This document shows, one piece after another, positions 18,300-26,897 of a stretch of 64,000 bases of DNA (position 1 is the stretch's first letter; the number at the start of each line of letters is the position of its first letter). The notes beneath the pieces were generated by a model that searched no databases, was not told the origin of the DNA, and saw only the letters and a list, made by a program, of their open reading frames with translations. Source of the stretch: Labilibacter marinus (GTDB taxonomy: Bacteria > Bacteroidota > Bacteroidia > Bacteroidales > Marinilabiliaceae); the NCBI RefSeq assembly GCF_001659685.2, contig NZ_LXYE02000024.1:124001-188000 (forward strand), read 5' to 3'. The translations under genes were made by a program, and so were the position numbers.

Positions 18300-21290
18300 A
18301 TGAATATGTCTCATTTTTTTCATACAAAGTTATTTATAGGGTTTTCCTTATTTTTAGTGTTGGTTTTTATGTCTTGTGGGGAAAAGACTAATCATATTGA
18401 TGATGCACCGCGAGGTAACAGGACTAAGTATAACTTTAATTTAAATTGGAAGTTTATAAAAGACAATCCGCAACAAGCACAGGTGTTTGATTATGATGAT
18501 AGTAGTTGGGATGTAGTTAGCTGCCCTCATACTTTTAATGACATAGATACTTTTGATGATTATAGTCCTGGGCATCATGATGGGGAGTCTAACCAATGGC
18601 GAGGTACTGTATGGTATCGTAAACATTTTAAGATCGAAAAAGAGGATGAGCAAAAAAAGGTATTTATCGAATTTGAGTCGGTGCGTCAGATTGCAGAAGT
18701 ATTTATTAATGGTGTTTATTTAGGGAAAAATCAAACAGGCTTTATTCCTTTTGGCTATGATTTAACGCCATATATAAAGTTTGGAGAGGATAATGTAATC
18801 GCGGTAAAGGTTAATAATGATAGGGGAGATCATTTTAGAAAAAATGCTCCTTTAGTTTGGAACCATGAGCACTGGCATCCAACGCATGGAGGAATATATC
18901 GAAATGTGTTTTTGTATACCATGGATCCCTTGCATATAACTTTGCCCATCTATGATAACCTAAAAACGGTTGGAAGCTATGTATATACCAACAATGTTAG
19001 TGAAGAAAGTGCAGAAGTTTATGTGGAAACTCAGGTAAGCAATGAATACCAAGTTTCTAAAACATTTAATATAGAAATTGCAATATATGATAACAAAGGT
19101 TTGTTAGTGTGTAAGAATAAAGAGAACCAAACTGTTGGGGCAGGAGAAAAAGTAATCTGCAATAATCAAGTTTTAATTCAAAATCCAAATTTATGGTCCA
19201 CGCGAAAACCTTATTTGTATACGGTACACACAATCATTAAAAATGGTAAGGGCATAATTGATGTAGCTAAATCACCTTTGGGTATACGTACTTTTGAGTT
19301 TAATAAGGATTCTGGCTTTTACAATAATGGCGAATACGTGAAGTTGCATGGATGGGGTCAGAAACCAACAAATTCTTGGGCTGGGTTGGGTGCTGCATTA
19401 CCCGATTGGTTAAAAGATTATACTTTTAGATTAATGGACGAGGCAGGGGGTAATTTTATCCGTTGGGGACATTGTGCTGCTTCTCCTGCTGAGGTGGCCA
19501 TGGGTGATAAATACGGTTTTGTTACTTTAATGCCAGGAGTTAGCGGGGAATCAGAGGATCATGGGAAAACTTGGGATATAAGAATTGCTGCTTTTCGGGA
19601 TATGATTGTGTATTATAGAAACCATCCTTCTATTTTTATTTGGGAAGGCGGAAACTGGGCAGAGTCGGCAGAACATTATGAACAAATATTAGATATAATA
19701 TACGATTATGATCCTAATGGTTATCGCCTTATGGGTAACAGAAGAGCAGATGTAAAAGATTGCTCAGAAAAGTATGTGAGTATTGAAATAGGAACCGAGG
19801 GATGGGAAGGTGAATATACTAATTTACCCATAATAGAAAGCGAGTATTGCAGAGATGAAGCACCACGACGGGCTTGGGATAAATATTCTCCAGATGATAA
19901 TTTTTATAGTCATCCTAATATTAAAAGAAATACTTATAAGTTATCTTCTGAGGAGTTTGCTATAAAACAAGCATATCATTGGTGGAATAAAATAGGTAAG
20001 AAACCTTACCATTGCGGAGGAGCCAACTGGGTGTTCTCAGATGGTCCGCATGGAGGGCGTTGTCCTACAGAGGTTACTCGTGCAAGTGGCGAAGTAGATG
20101 CTGTACGTTTACCAAAAGAAGCTTTTTACGCTTTAAAAGCCATGTGGCGACCAGAACCTCAAGTTCACATCGTTGGCCATTGGAATTATGCGAAGGATAC
20201 AAAAAAGCCAATGTATGTTATCTCAAATTGTGATGGAGTAAAACTGTATGTAAATAATGTGTTAATTGGTATTGATACGATTCCAGACAATGGTTATGTA
20301 TTTGAGTTTACAGGAGTAGAATGGGAATCTGGTGAGGTAAAAGCGGAAGCAATCATTAATAATGAAATAAGAGCTACTCAAAGTAAACATACCATAGGTG
20401 AGCCTGTAGCAATAAAACTAACTCCTATTGTTGGCCCAAGAGGATGGTTGGCTGATGGTTCTGATGTGGCTTTAATAGATGTAGAGGTGGTGGATAAAGA
20501 AGGGAATCGTTGTCCGTTGGATAAAGGGCGTATTGATTTTGAGATTAAAGGTCCTGCTATATGGCGCGGTGGGTATAATAGTGGTAAAGAACATAGTATC
20601 AATAATAAATTTGTGGATACGGAATGTGGTATCAATAGGGTAGCGATACGATCAGGCCTAAAACCTGGTAAGGTAATTGTTTCTGCTAAACGAAAAGGAA
20701 TTGAATCTGCAATTATAGAACTAGAATCAGAAGAAGTAAATATGGTGAATGGTTTAACAACAGAGATGCCCCAAGTATACTCAGTTGTAGCTAGCAACGC
20801 AGAGCCTTTACCTGTGCATACCCCAGATATTCCTCCTTATGTTCCTGGTGTCAGTAACAAAAGCGAATTGTTTAAAAAGTTTAGCTACACGGGAGATGCC
20901 CCTGCCAAATTACGAACCAATGTTTTTTGGGGTAAAAAAGCATATACCGATTTACCATACAACTATACGGTTATTCCAAAGTACTTAAATGGTTCGGAGT
21001 ATGTTCGTATTCCAAATTCTGATAACAATTATTGGGCAAGAGATCAATTACAGTTTATTGCTGGTGCAGATATGATAGTTTATGTAGGGCACGATGATAG
21101 AGTAGCGCGACCTGAATTCTTACGTGAGAGCTTTGAGGATACTGGTGATGATGTAAACCTAGGTAAGGTTACGATGTCCTTATTTAAAAAAGAAGCCAAA
21201 GCTGGAGAAAGTATTGTAATGGCAGGTAATTGCGATGGAGATGCTCCTGAAGATTGTAGGATGTATTTTGTGATGGCAAAGAAGAAATAA
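18300..21290 (+). CDS. GH2-family-like glycoside hydrolase, lipoprotein, atypical active site
   Basis: A 996-residue lipoprotein (lipobox 'VFMSC', Cys at about 26). Order of parts: GH2 N-terminal jelly roll (about 45-215; 'WRGTVWYRKHF', 'GVYLGKNQTGFIPFGYDLT'), immunoglobulin-like domain (about 225-335), TIM barrel (about 340-620), a DUF4982-like domain, an Ig-like domain (about 705-815) and a further C-terminal module of unknown type. The family splits beta-galactosides, glucuronides or similar. The probable nucleophile is E515 in 'IIESEY'. The usual acid/base motif 'W-S-x-G-N-E' reads 'W-E-G-G-N-W' here: the glutamate position holds W453, with E449 four residues earlier. It is the first gene of an operon with the T9SS beta-helix protein, a sulfatase and a nucleoside-hydrolase-like protein. 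The fold is confident; hydrolytic activity is not. Confidence 0.85.
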   Translation: MNMSHFFHTKLFIGFSLFLVLVFMSCGEKTNHIDDAPRGNRTKYNFNLNWKFIKDNPQQAQVFDYDDSSWDVVSCPHTFNDIDTFDDYSPGHHDGESNQWRGTVWYRKHFKIEKEDEQKKVFIEFESVRQIAEVFINGVYLGKNQTGFIPFGYDLTPYIKFGEDNVIAVKVNNDRGDHFRKNAPLVWNHEHWHPTHGGIYRNVFLYTMDPLHITLPIYDNLKTVGSYVYTNNVSEESAEVYVETQVSNEYQVSKTFNIEIAIYDNKGLLVCKNKENQTVGAGEKVICNNQVLIQNPNLWSTRKPYLYTVHTIIKNGKGIIDVAKSPLGIRTFEFNKDSGFYNNGEYVKLHGWGQKPTNSWAGLGAALPDWLKDYTFRLMDEAGGNFIRWGHCAASPAEVAMGDKYGFVTLMPGVSGESEDHGKTWDIRIAAFRDMIVYYRNHPSIFIWEGGNWAESAEHYEQILDIIYDYDPNGYRLMGNRRADVKDCSEKYVSIEIGTEGWEGEYTNLPIIESEYCRDEAPRRAWDKYSPDDNFYSHPNIKRNTYKLSSEEFAIKQAYHWWNKIGKKPYHCGGANWVFSDGPHGGRCPTEVTRASGEVDAVRLPKEAFYALKAMWRPEPQVHIVGHWNYAKDTKKPMYVISNCDGVKLYVNNVLIGIDTIPDNGYVFEFTGVEWESGEVKAEAIINNEIRATQSKHTIGEPVAIKLTPIVGPRGWLADGSDVALIDVEVVDKEGNRCPLDKGRIDFEIKGPAIWRGGYNSGKEHSINNKFVDTECGINRVAIRSGLKPGKVIVSAKRKGIESAIIELESEEVNMVNGLTTEMPQVYSVVASNAEPLPVHTPDIPPYVPGVSNKSELFKKFSYTGDAPAKLRTNVFWGKKAYTDLPYNYTVIPKYLNGSEYVRIPNSDNNYWARDQLQFIAGADMIVYVGHDDRVARPEFLRESFEDTGDDVNLGKVTMSLFKKEAKAGESIVMAGNCDGDAPEDCRMYFVMAKKK

Positions 21291-21291
21291 T

Positions 21292-23565
21292 ATGGAGTAT
21301 TTTATTTATTTGAAGAAGACTACAACAAATATGATTAAAACTTTTAGAGCTTTGCGAGTTATACTATTGCTGTTAGTGAGTAATTACAAGGTTCTTTTGA
21401 TATTTCTACTGCCAAATATGCTAGTGTTGCAAGCTCAAACAGAAGCACCATCGTGGGTTCAATTTGCAGAGAAGAAAGAGAGTAATAAATTAGGAGAGGC
21501 CACTTTGAGCGACTATTCTTATTCAGGGTATCGTTTCTCGGAAAAGGAAATACCAGATGTTTCAGCATGGACAAAGTTTGATGTTACCAATTATGGCGCT
21601 ACACCCAATGATGCTAACTATGATGATGACGGTATACGAGCAGCTATCGCAGCGGCAAGTAGTAGTGGACAACCAGCTGTAGTTTATTTTCCTGCAGGTA
21701 AATATTTGGTAGCCGATGCAGCTAATGCCAGCAAACCAATTGTAATAAATAAAAGTAATATTGTACTTAAAGGTGCTGGGGCAGGAGCTGGAGGAACTGA
21801 GATTTATGCAGACCAATACGGAGACTTCCCATGGCGTTTCCATTTTAAAGCTGATAATGCAGCAAGCGACGATTTAATTACCTCTATTAGTAAGCGAATA
21901 AATAGAGGCGATTTTACTATTGAGGTACAAAGTGCTAGTGCTTTAAGTATAGGTCAAACAGTGGAGTTGTGGCATCAGGGTGTAGAAAATTTGGAAGCCA
22001 ATATGCCCGGCCTAAGTTATAACCCTGTTTGGAATACTGGTAACAGAGGTGTTCGAACATTAGAGAAACATATAATAACTTCTATTGAAGGCAATAATGT
22101 TACTTTTAAGAATCCCGTTCAGTATAATATAACAGCAGAAATATCTGGAGCTGAGCTGAGGGAGTATTATACCATTGAAGAGGTAGGCGTGGAAGATATA
22201 CTATTTACCAGTGGATGGAAAAACAGTAGCGAAATATATACCCATCATGGTAGTGATTTTGTGGACTATGCCTACAGGGCTTTGGCTTTTGAAAATGTAA
22301 AAAATGGATGGATACGTAACTGTGAGATCAGAGATTGGAACGAAAGTTTAATGGTGGAAAAAAGTATGGGTGTCACGGTTAAAAATATCTTAATTTCTGG
22401 AAAACAAGGTCACACGTCCTATTTTGCCAGATACTCTTATGGCGTTTTATTTGAAGATTGTAGAGATATTGTGCCCGTTGGTTTTAAAGATGCTGGAGGA
22501 CAGGGGCATGGGCCAGGCATGCGTTGGTCTACGGTAAATACGGTATTTAAGAACTGTGAGATGCAGAAACATCAACCTATTGATTGTCATGGTTATCATC
22601 CTTACAGCAATTTGTTGGATAATGTTTATGGAGGAAGCTTCTATAATAGTGGAGGTGCAGAAAGTGCTTACCCTAATAGTGGACCATATATGACCTTCTG
22701 GAATTTTATCCATGCCTCAAATTATAGTTCTAAACAATTTGATTTTTGGGATCCAGTAAACAGAAAAACACACACGTATGCAAAACCAATATTTGTTGGT
22801 TTTCAATCGCCAGGTGAAAATATAACCTTTAAAAATGAAGGATTAAACGAGTTAAAAGATGTTGAAGCCTACCCCAAATCTTTGTTTGATGCACAACTAC
22901 AACTTAGGTTATATGGAGCATATATGTCAGCATCTTCTTCAAAAGCAGCATCTTTACCTGTAAATGCCAATGATAGAAATACACAAACCAGTTGGATATC
23001 TAAAGATAGTGGTGCCGATGAATGGTTAATTCTTGACCTGGGTAAAGCTGAAGGTATCTATGAGTTAACGATTAATGAACCGGTAAATATAATTGGAGAT
23101 TGGAAATTAGAAGGTTTTAAAGATGGAGTTTGGGAAACCTTAAAAACGGGAACTCATATAGGAGCTAATAAGATAATTGCGTTTGATGAATTTGTATCAA
23201 GAAAGTTTCGTTTTATAATAGTGAACATGAAGGCAGGAGAGGAAAGCAGTTCGGTTTCTATCCAGGAGTTTAAAGTTTCAGGAAGTAATTCGAACGTAGG
23301 TATATTTGATACTCGAAGAACAAATGCCAAATTTGTAGACATATACCCAAATCCAAGTAGCGATATAATTCATATTGAAATCAACAAAGAAGGAAAAAAA
23401 GATATTTCAATATACAGCTCAACAGGAAAATTGGTATGGCAACAAAGTACTAATCACAATAAGGTTCAGTTATCAAAAGGATCTAAATTGATAAAAGGCA
23501 TTTATATTATTGTTGTAACAAGTGAAAATAATAGTATCCAAACTAGTAAGTTTGTTATTATATAA
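21292..23565 (+). CDS. T9SS-exported right-handed beta-helix protein (DUF4955-type), candidate depolymerase
   Basis: A protein of 757 residues from the ATG one base after the GH2 stop; an ATG at 21331 would give 744 residues and a tidier signal peptide, so the start is open. After the signal it has a pectate-lyase-3-type opening ('FDVTNYGATPNDANYDDDGI', 'AVVYFPAGKYLV', 'IVLKGAGAGAGGTEIY'), then parallel beta-helix repeats to about residue 520 with 'HGPGMRW' and 'DCHGYHPYSN'. A discoidin-like domain follows at about 545-655 ('ANDRNTQTSWISKDSGADEW') and a Por secretion tail from about 680 ('FVDIYPNPSSDIIHIEI'). Such tails direct proteins through the type IX system to the cell surface. It is the only T9SS substrate seen here, so it probably acts outside the cell on intact polymer. 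The fold suggests lyase or hydrolase; the reaction is unknown. Confidence 0.78.
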   Translation: MEYFIYLKKTTTNMIKTFRALRVILLLLVSNYKVLLIFLLPNMLVLQAQTEAPSWVQFAEKKESNKLGEATLSDYSYSGYRFSEKEIPDVSAWTKFDVTNYGATPNDANYDDDGIRAAIAAASSSGQPAVVYFPAGKYLVADAANASKPIVINKSNIVLKGAGAGAGGTEIYADQYGDFPWRFHFKADNAASDDLITSISKRINRGDFTIEVQSASALSIGQTVELWHQGVENLEANMPGLSYNPVWNTGNRGVRTLEKHIITSIEGNNVTFKNPVQYNITAEISGAELREYYTIEEVGVEDILFTSGWKNSSEIYTHHGSDFVDYAYRALAFENVKNGWIRNCEIRDWNESLMVEKSMGVTVKNILISGKQGHTSYFARYSYGVLFEDCRDIVPVGFKDAGGQGHGPGMRWSTVNTVFKNCEMQKHQPIDCHGYHPYSNLLDNVYGGSFYNSGGAESAYPNSGPYMTFWNFIHASNYSSKQFDFWDPVNRKTHTYAKPIFVGFQSPGENITFKNEGLNELKDVEAYPKSLFDAQLQLRLYGAYMSASSSKAASLPVNANDRNTQTSWISKDSGADEWLILDLGKAEGIYELTINEPVNIIGDWKLEGFKDGVWETLKTGTHIGANKIIAFDEFVSRKFRFIIVNMKAGEESSSVSIQEFKVSGSNSNVGIFDTRRTNAKFVDIYPNPSSDIIHIEINKEGKKDISIYSSTGKLVWQQSTNHNKVQLSKGSKLIKGIYIIVVTSENNSIQTSKFVII

Positions 23566-23603
23566 GAAATAATTAAAGGCCTAACGGGTTAATAACTTTA
23601 TCA

Positions 23604-25382
23604 ATGAATAAATTAAGAATGAGAAATAAATCTCGGTTATATACAGCAACAAAAACAGTGATTACTTGTCTATTATTTGTTTTTTTAATGGCTTGCCAGC
23701 AAGGAACCCAGACTGAAAAAGATTCTGATAGTTACGCTGAACTAGAACTGCAAGAAAGACCCAATATATTATGGTTGGTTACAGAAGATATGGGGCCTTA
23801 CATTCCTGCTTTTGGCGACTCTACAATTGAAACACCTAACCTAAGTCGCTTAGCAGAGGAAGGAGTAATTTATCCTAACCTATATTCGGTATCAGGTGTT
23901 TGTGCGCCTAGTAGATCTGCTATTGCAACGGGAATGTATCCTTCAAGTATAGGTTCTAGCCATATGCGTACTGGCTCTAATACGGCACAAACTGGTTTGC
24001 GGAAATATGAAGCTGTGCCTCCTTCTCAAGTTAAAATGGTGAGTGAGTTATTGCGTAAGCAGGGGTATTATTGTTCTAACAATTATAAGGAAGATTATCA
24101 GTTTAGAGCTCCTGTAACAGCCTGGAACGAGAGCAGTAAGTATGGCCATTGGCGCAATAGAGAAAAAGATCAACCATTTTTTTCTGTTTTTAATTTTACA
24201 GAAACCCATGAATCAGGTTTGTTTGATCCCTATGGTTTCCGTCATATAGAGACCAGACATTACCATGCAGGGGATACCAGTTACCATTGGAAATCAGGGA
24301 GAATGACAGAACAAGAAACGTATAAAAATATAAGTAAAGATATAAACTTCCCTATTCCTCCTTACTTGCCGGATAATGATATTGTACGTAGAGATTTGTG
24401 GAAGATGTACAACAATATCTCCGAAATGGATAAGCAAGTTGGGGCTGTTTTAAAACAATTGGAAGAGGATGGTTTATTAGAGAATACAATAATATTCTTT
24501 TATGGCGATCATGGTGGTCCTTTGCCTCGTCAGAAGAGATTAATTTATGATTCAGGTTTAAATACTCCAATGATCATCCGATTTCCGAAGAAGCAACTAG
24601 CAGGCAAAAAGGATGAGCAATTACTGAGTTTTGTTGATTTTGCACCAACCTTATTGTCACTTGTAGGTATTAAACCTCCTGAGCATATTCAAGGGCAAGC
24701 GTTTTTAGGAAACTACGAGGCGGATAGCAAAAGAAAATATATTCATGCTGCAGCCGATCGCTTTGACGAAGTAACTGATGCTATTAGAGCAGTTAGAGAT
24801 CAGCGTTTTAAGTATATCAGAAACTATAGACCAAAACAAGGATATTATTTACCTTTAGCTTATCGTGAAAAAATTCCTACTATGCAGGAGCTTTTGCGCA
24901 TGCGTAACGAAGGAACATTGGATGAGGTTCAAATGCAATGGTTTAGAGAAAGTAAGAGTGTAGAGGAGCTTTATGATTGTCAGGAAGATCCACATGAGTT
25001 AAAAAATTTGGCTTCAAATCCAGCATTCAAATCAAAACTTAAAGAGTTAAGTAATGAAATGGACAGATGGATTACAGAAATTGGAGATCAACCTAATTTG
25101 CCTGAAGCGAAGTTGATTGAGCAATTGTGGCAAGGAAGCGAAAAACAGCCTGTAACAAGTGCTCCAGTTATTATTCAATCAGGAGGAAAATGCAGTATAG
25201 CCTGCACGACTGAAGGAGCATCTATAGGGTATAAAATAATGAGTAAAGATGTAAACACATCTACAGTATGGAGTATTTATCAAGAACCAATTAACTGTTC
25301 AGTTGGGGATACTTTGATTGTAAAAGCACATAGAATTGGTTACAAGGCGAGTACTATTGTTAAAACAATTGTTCAGGAGTAA
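23604..25382 (+). CDS. Sulfatase (S1 family, Cys-type), lipoprotein
   Basis: A 592-residue lipoprotein (lipobox 'FLMAC'). It has the alkaline-phosphatase-like sulfatase fold: 'PNILWLVTEDMGPYIPAFG' (metal site), the formylglycine signature 'VCAPSRSAIATG' with C100 as the residue to be oxidised, and 'FYGDHGG' for the second half of the metal site. Its overall look ('EDMGPYIPAFGD') resembles S1_8-type sulfatases, but subfamily rests on memory of the pattern. The last 75 or so residues ('PVIIQSGGKCSIACTTEGA') form a small chitobiase-C-like beta domain. It needs an anaerobic maturase or formylglycine enzyme encoded elsewhere. It removes sulfate from a sugar of the PUL substrate. The gap to the upstream gene is 38 bases, so it belongs to the same operon. 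Confidence 0.93.
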   Translation: MNKLRMRNKSRLYTATKTVITCLLFVFLMACQQGTQTEKDSDSYAELELQERPNILWLVTEDMGPYIPAFGDSTIETPNLSRLAEEGVIYPNLYSVSGVCAPSRSAIATGMYPSSIGSSHMRTGSNTAQTGLRKYEAVPPSQVKMVSELLRKQGYYCSNNYKEDYQFRAPVTAWNESSKYGHWRNREKDQPFFSVFNFTETHESGLFDPYGFRHIETRHYHAGDTSYHWKSGRMTEQETYKNISKDINFPIPPYLPDNDIVRRDLWKMYNNISEMDKQVGAVLKQLEEDGLLENTIIFFYGDHGGPLPRQKRLIYDSGLNTPMIIRFPKKQLAGKKDEQLLSFVDFAPTLLSLVGIKPPEHIQGQAFLGNYEADSKRKYIHAAADRFDEVTDAIRAVRDQRFKYIRNYRPKQGYYLPLAYREKIPTMQELLRMRNEGTLDEVQMQWFRESKSVEELYDCQEDPHELKNLASNPAFKSKLKELSNEMDRWITEIGDQPNLPEAKLIEQLWQGSEKQPVTSAPVIIQSGGKCSIACTTEGASIGYKIMSKDVNTSTVWSIYQEPINCSVGDTLIVKAHRIGYKASTIVKTIVQE

Positions 25383-25429
25383 TGACATACTTTTAATCAG
25401 GTACAACAAATATTACAAATAGAATTAGA

Positions 25430-26281
25430 ATGAATAGAATAGGATATTTATTAATAGGTATACTGATTTTCACTTCTTGCATATCGGCTCAAAAAATTAA
25501 CCCGCCAGCAGGTAGAGTTGCGATAGTGGCTGATGGTAATTCGCCCGATCCTGATGATTTTGGCGGGTCAGCAGTTTCAATTGCTTTGCTTAGAGCGGCT
25601 GGATTAGAGGATAGATTGGTTCATTATTCGCATTGTTGCGATTTATTGGTGTTGCATCGTATTTCCGAAGAGGCAGAAAAAGAAAGACATGCTATGATGC
25701 AAACGGTATGTGATGGCACAGCAAGACGGTGGGGAGGTTTCGATCATATTAAATTTATGGATGCAAAATGGAATATGGATGGAACCATTAAGGATTTATG
25801 TAAGGCCATTAATGCATCTACGGCAAATGATCCACTTTGGATTATTGAAGCAGGAGAACCTGATATTATTGGTTTTGCCTTAAGTTCAACACCAAAAGAA
25901 AAACATCAGTTTGTAAAGGTTATCACGCATCACCCAGCTAATGATGATGCAGGGGACTTTTACAAATGGCAAGATATTCTGGATTTTGGTATACAAGAAG
26001 TTCGTATACCCGACCAAAATATAAAACTAAAAGTTGTGAAGTCGCAATGGAATTGGGCAATGAATCACCCTGACGATCGTGTTCAGTTTGTATGGTTAAT
26101 GGGAAAAATGGCAGAAGTAGATGATGTGGTAAAATTCCAAAAAGGAAAGTGGGACTGTTCAGATGCAGGTATGTTGTATTATTGGATTACAGGTGCAACT
26201 AATGGCGGTATTGAGCAAGGAACGGTTGAACAAGTTAAGGGTGTATTGCTAGAGTATATAGAAAAGAACCCTAAAAAATAG
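25430..26281 (+). CDS. Nucleoside-hydrolase-like exported protein
   Basis: A 283-residue protein with a signal peptide ('IGILIFTSCISAQ'; a lipobox-like 'FTSC' is also present). The N-terminus 'VAIVADGNSPDPDDFGG' resembles the calcium-binding 'D-x-D-x-x-x-D-D' motif of inosine-uridine nucleoside hydrolases, and 'PLWIIEAGEPDIIGFAL' resembles their 'GG/AGPLTN' region. Enzymes of that fold cleave N-ribosides, but relatives with this exported form, found in glycan loci, have no established role. It is last in the operon after the sulfatase (47-bp gap) and its stop lies 2 bases from the stop of the convergent Lrp gene. Family call moderate; function unknown. It may act on a sugar released from the polymer. 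Confidence 0.6.
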   Translation: MNRIGYLLIGILIFTSCISAQKINPPAGRVAIVADGNSPDPDDFGGSAVSIALLRAAGLEDRLVHYSHCCDLLVLHRISEEAEKERHAMMQTVCDGTARRWGGFDHIKFMDAKWNMDGTIKDLCKAINASTANDPLWIIEAGEPDIIGFALSSTPKEKHQFVKVITHHPANDDAGDFYKWQDILDFGIQEVRIPDQNIKLKVVKSQWNWAMNHPDDRVQFVWLMGKMAEVDDVVKFQKGKWDCSDAGMLYYWITGATNGGIEQGTVEQVKGVLLEYIEKNPKK

Positions 26282-26283
26282 TT

Positions 26284-26697
26284 TTATTCAATTTCGGATA
26301 GGATTAAGAATGAGGTGGTGTCTCCATATATCATTAACTTGTCTAATAATTCTTGTAAACTGATTTGATTTTTAGTTACCACTTTTAGGTGTAAGTTTTG
26401 ACTTCCAGTAATGCGGTGTGCTTCCTTAATTTCGGGAAAATTCTTAATGTTTTTAATAACATTTTTTAATTGACCTGGAAACACGCGTAATAGCATAAAT
26501 GCTTCTAATTCATTACCTAGTTTTCTATAATTAATTTGTAGACTATATTGTTTTATGATACCGGTATCCTCTAGGCGTTGAACTCTTTCTCTAATAGCTG
26601 AAGGTGATAGATTTATTTTCCTTCCTATATCAGCAAATGACATACGAGAATTCTTATTTAAAATATTCAATATTTGTTCGTCTTTATCATCAACCAT
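26284..26697 (-). CDS. Lrp/AsnC-family transcriptional regulator
   Basis: The ATG at 26697 gives 137 residues, the normal size; a longer frame to 26736 would need TTG. The N-terminal winged helix is clear ('DDKDEQILNILNKNSRMSF', 'LSPSAIRERVQRLEDTGII'), followed by the RAM/effector-binding domain ('AFMLLRVFPGQ', 'RITGSQNLHLKV'). These proteins sense amino acids and usually control nearby metabolism genes. It is divergent from an aminotransferase and RidA, with a 200-bp shared gap, so it most likely regulates them. It does not look like part of the glycan system. Confidence 0.93.
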   Translation of the reverse strand: MVDDKDEQILNILNKNSRMSFADIGRKINLSPSAIRERVQRLEDTGIIKQYSLQINYRKLGNELEAFMLLRVFPGQLKNVIKNIKNFPEIKEAHRITGSQNLHLKVVTKNQISLQELLDKLMIYGDTTSFLILSEIE

Positions 26698-26791
26698 TGA
26701 TTCGCGTTTAATTTGGTGCTGTAAACATATTTTCAACGCTAAATATATGTATAATCTAACTAATCAGCTTTATATATTTTTAAATGTGATA

Positions 26792-26799
26792 TACTTTTG
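26792..26799 (+). promoter_or_regulatory. Putative -7 promoter element of the aminotransferase operon
   Basis: TACTTTTG fits TAnnTTTG and is the third copy of this octamer upstream of an operon in this window. It gives a leader of roughly 90 bases. No convincing -33 TTG was found. Confidence 0.35.
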
Positions 26800-26897
26800 A
26801 ATTAAGATGTATCTATAAAACTATACTTGTTCAGCACAAAAACGAGTAAAGGAGATACATCGTTATAAACGGAAGTAATTTCATAAATATATAGAAG

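Noticed and set aside
20378-20797. 139-residue open frame on the minus strand
   Set aside because: It lies wholly within the GH2-like gene, has no start signal or recognisable motif, and is a codon-bias shadow.
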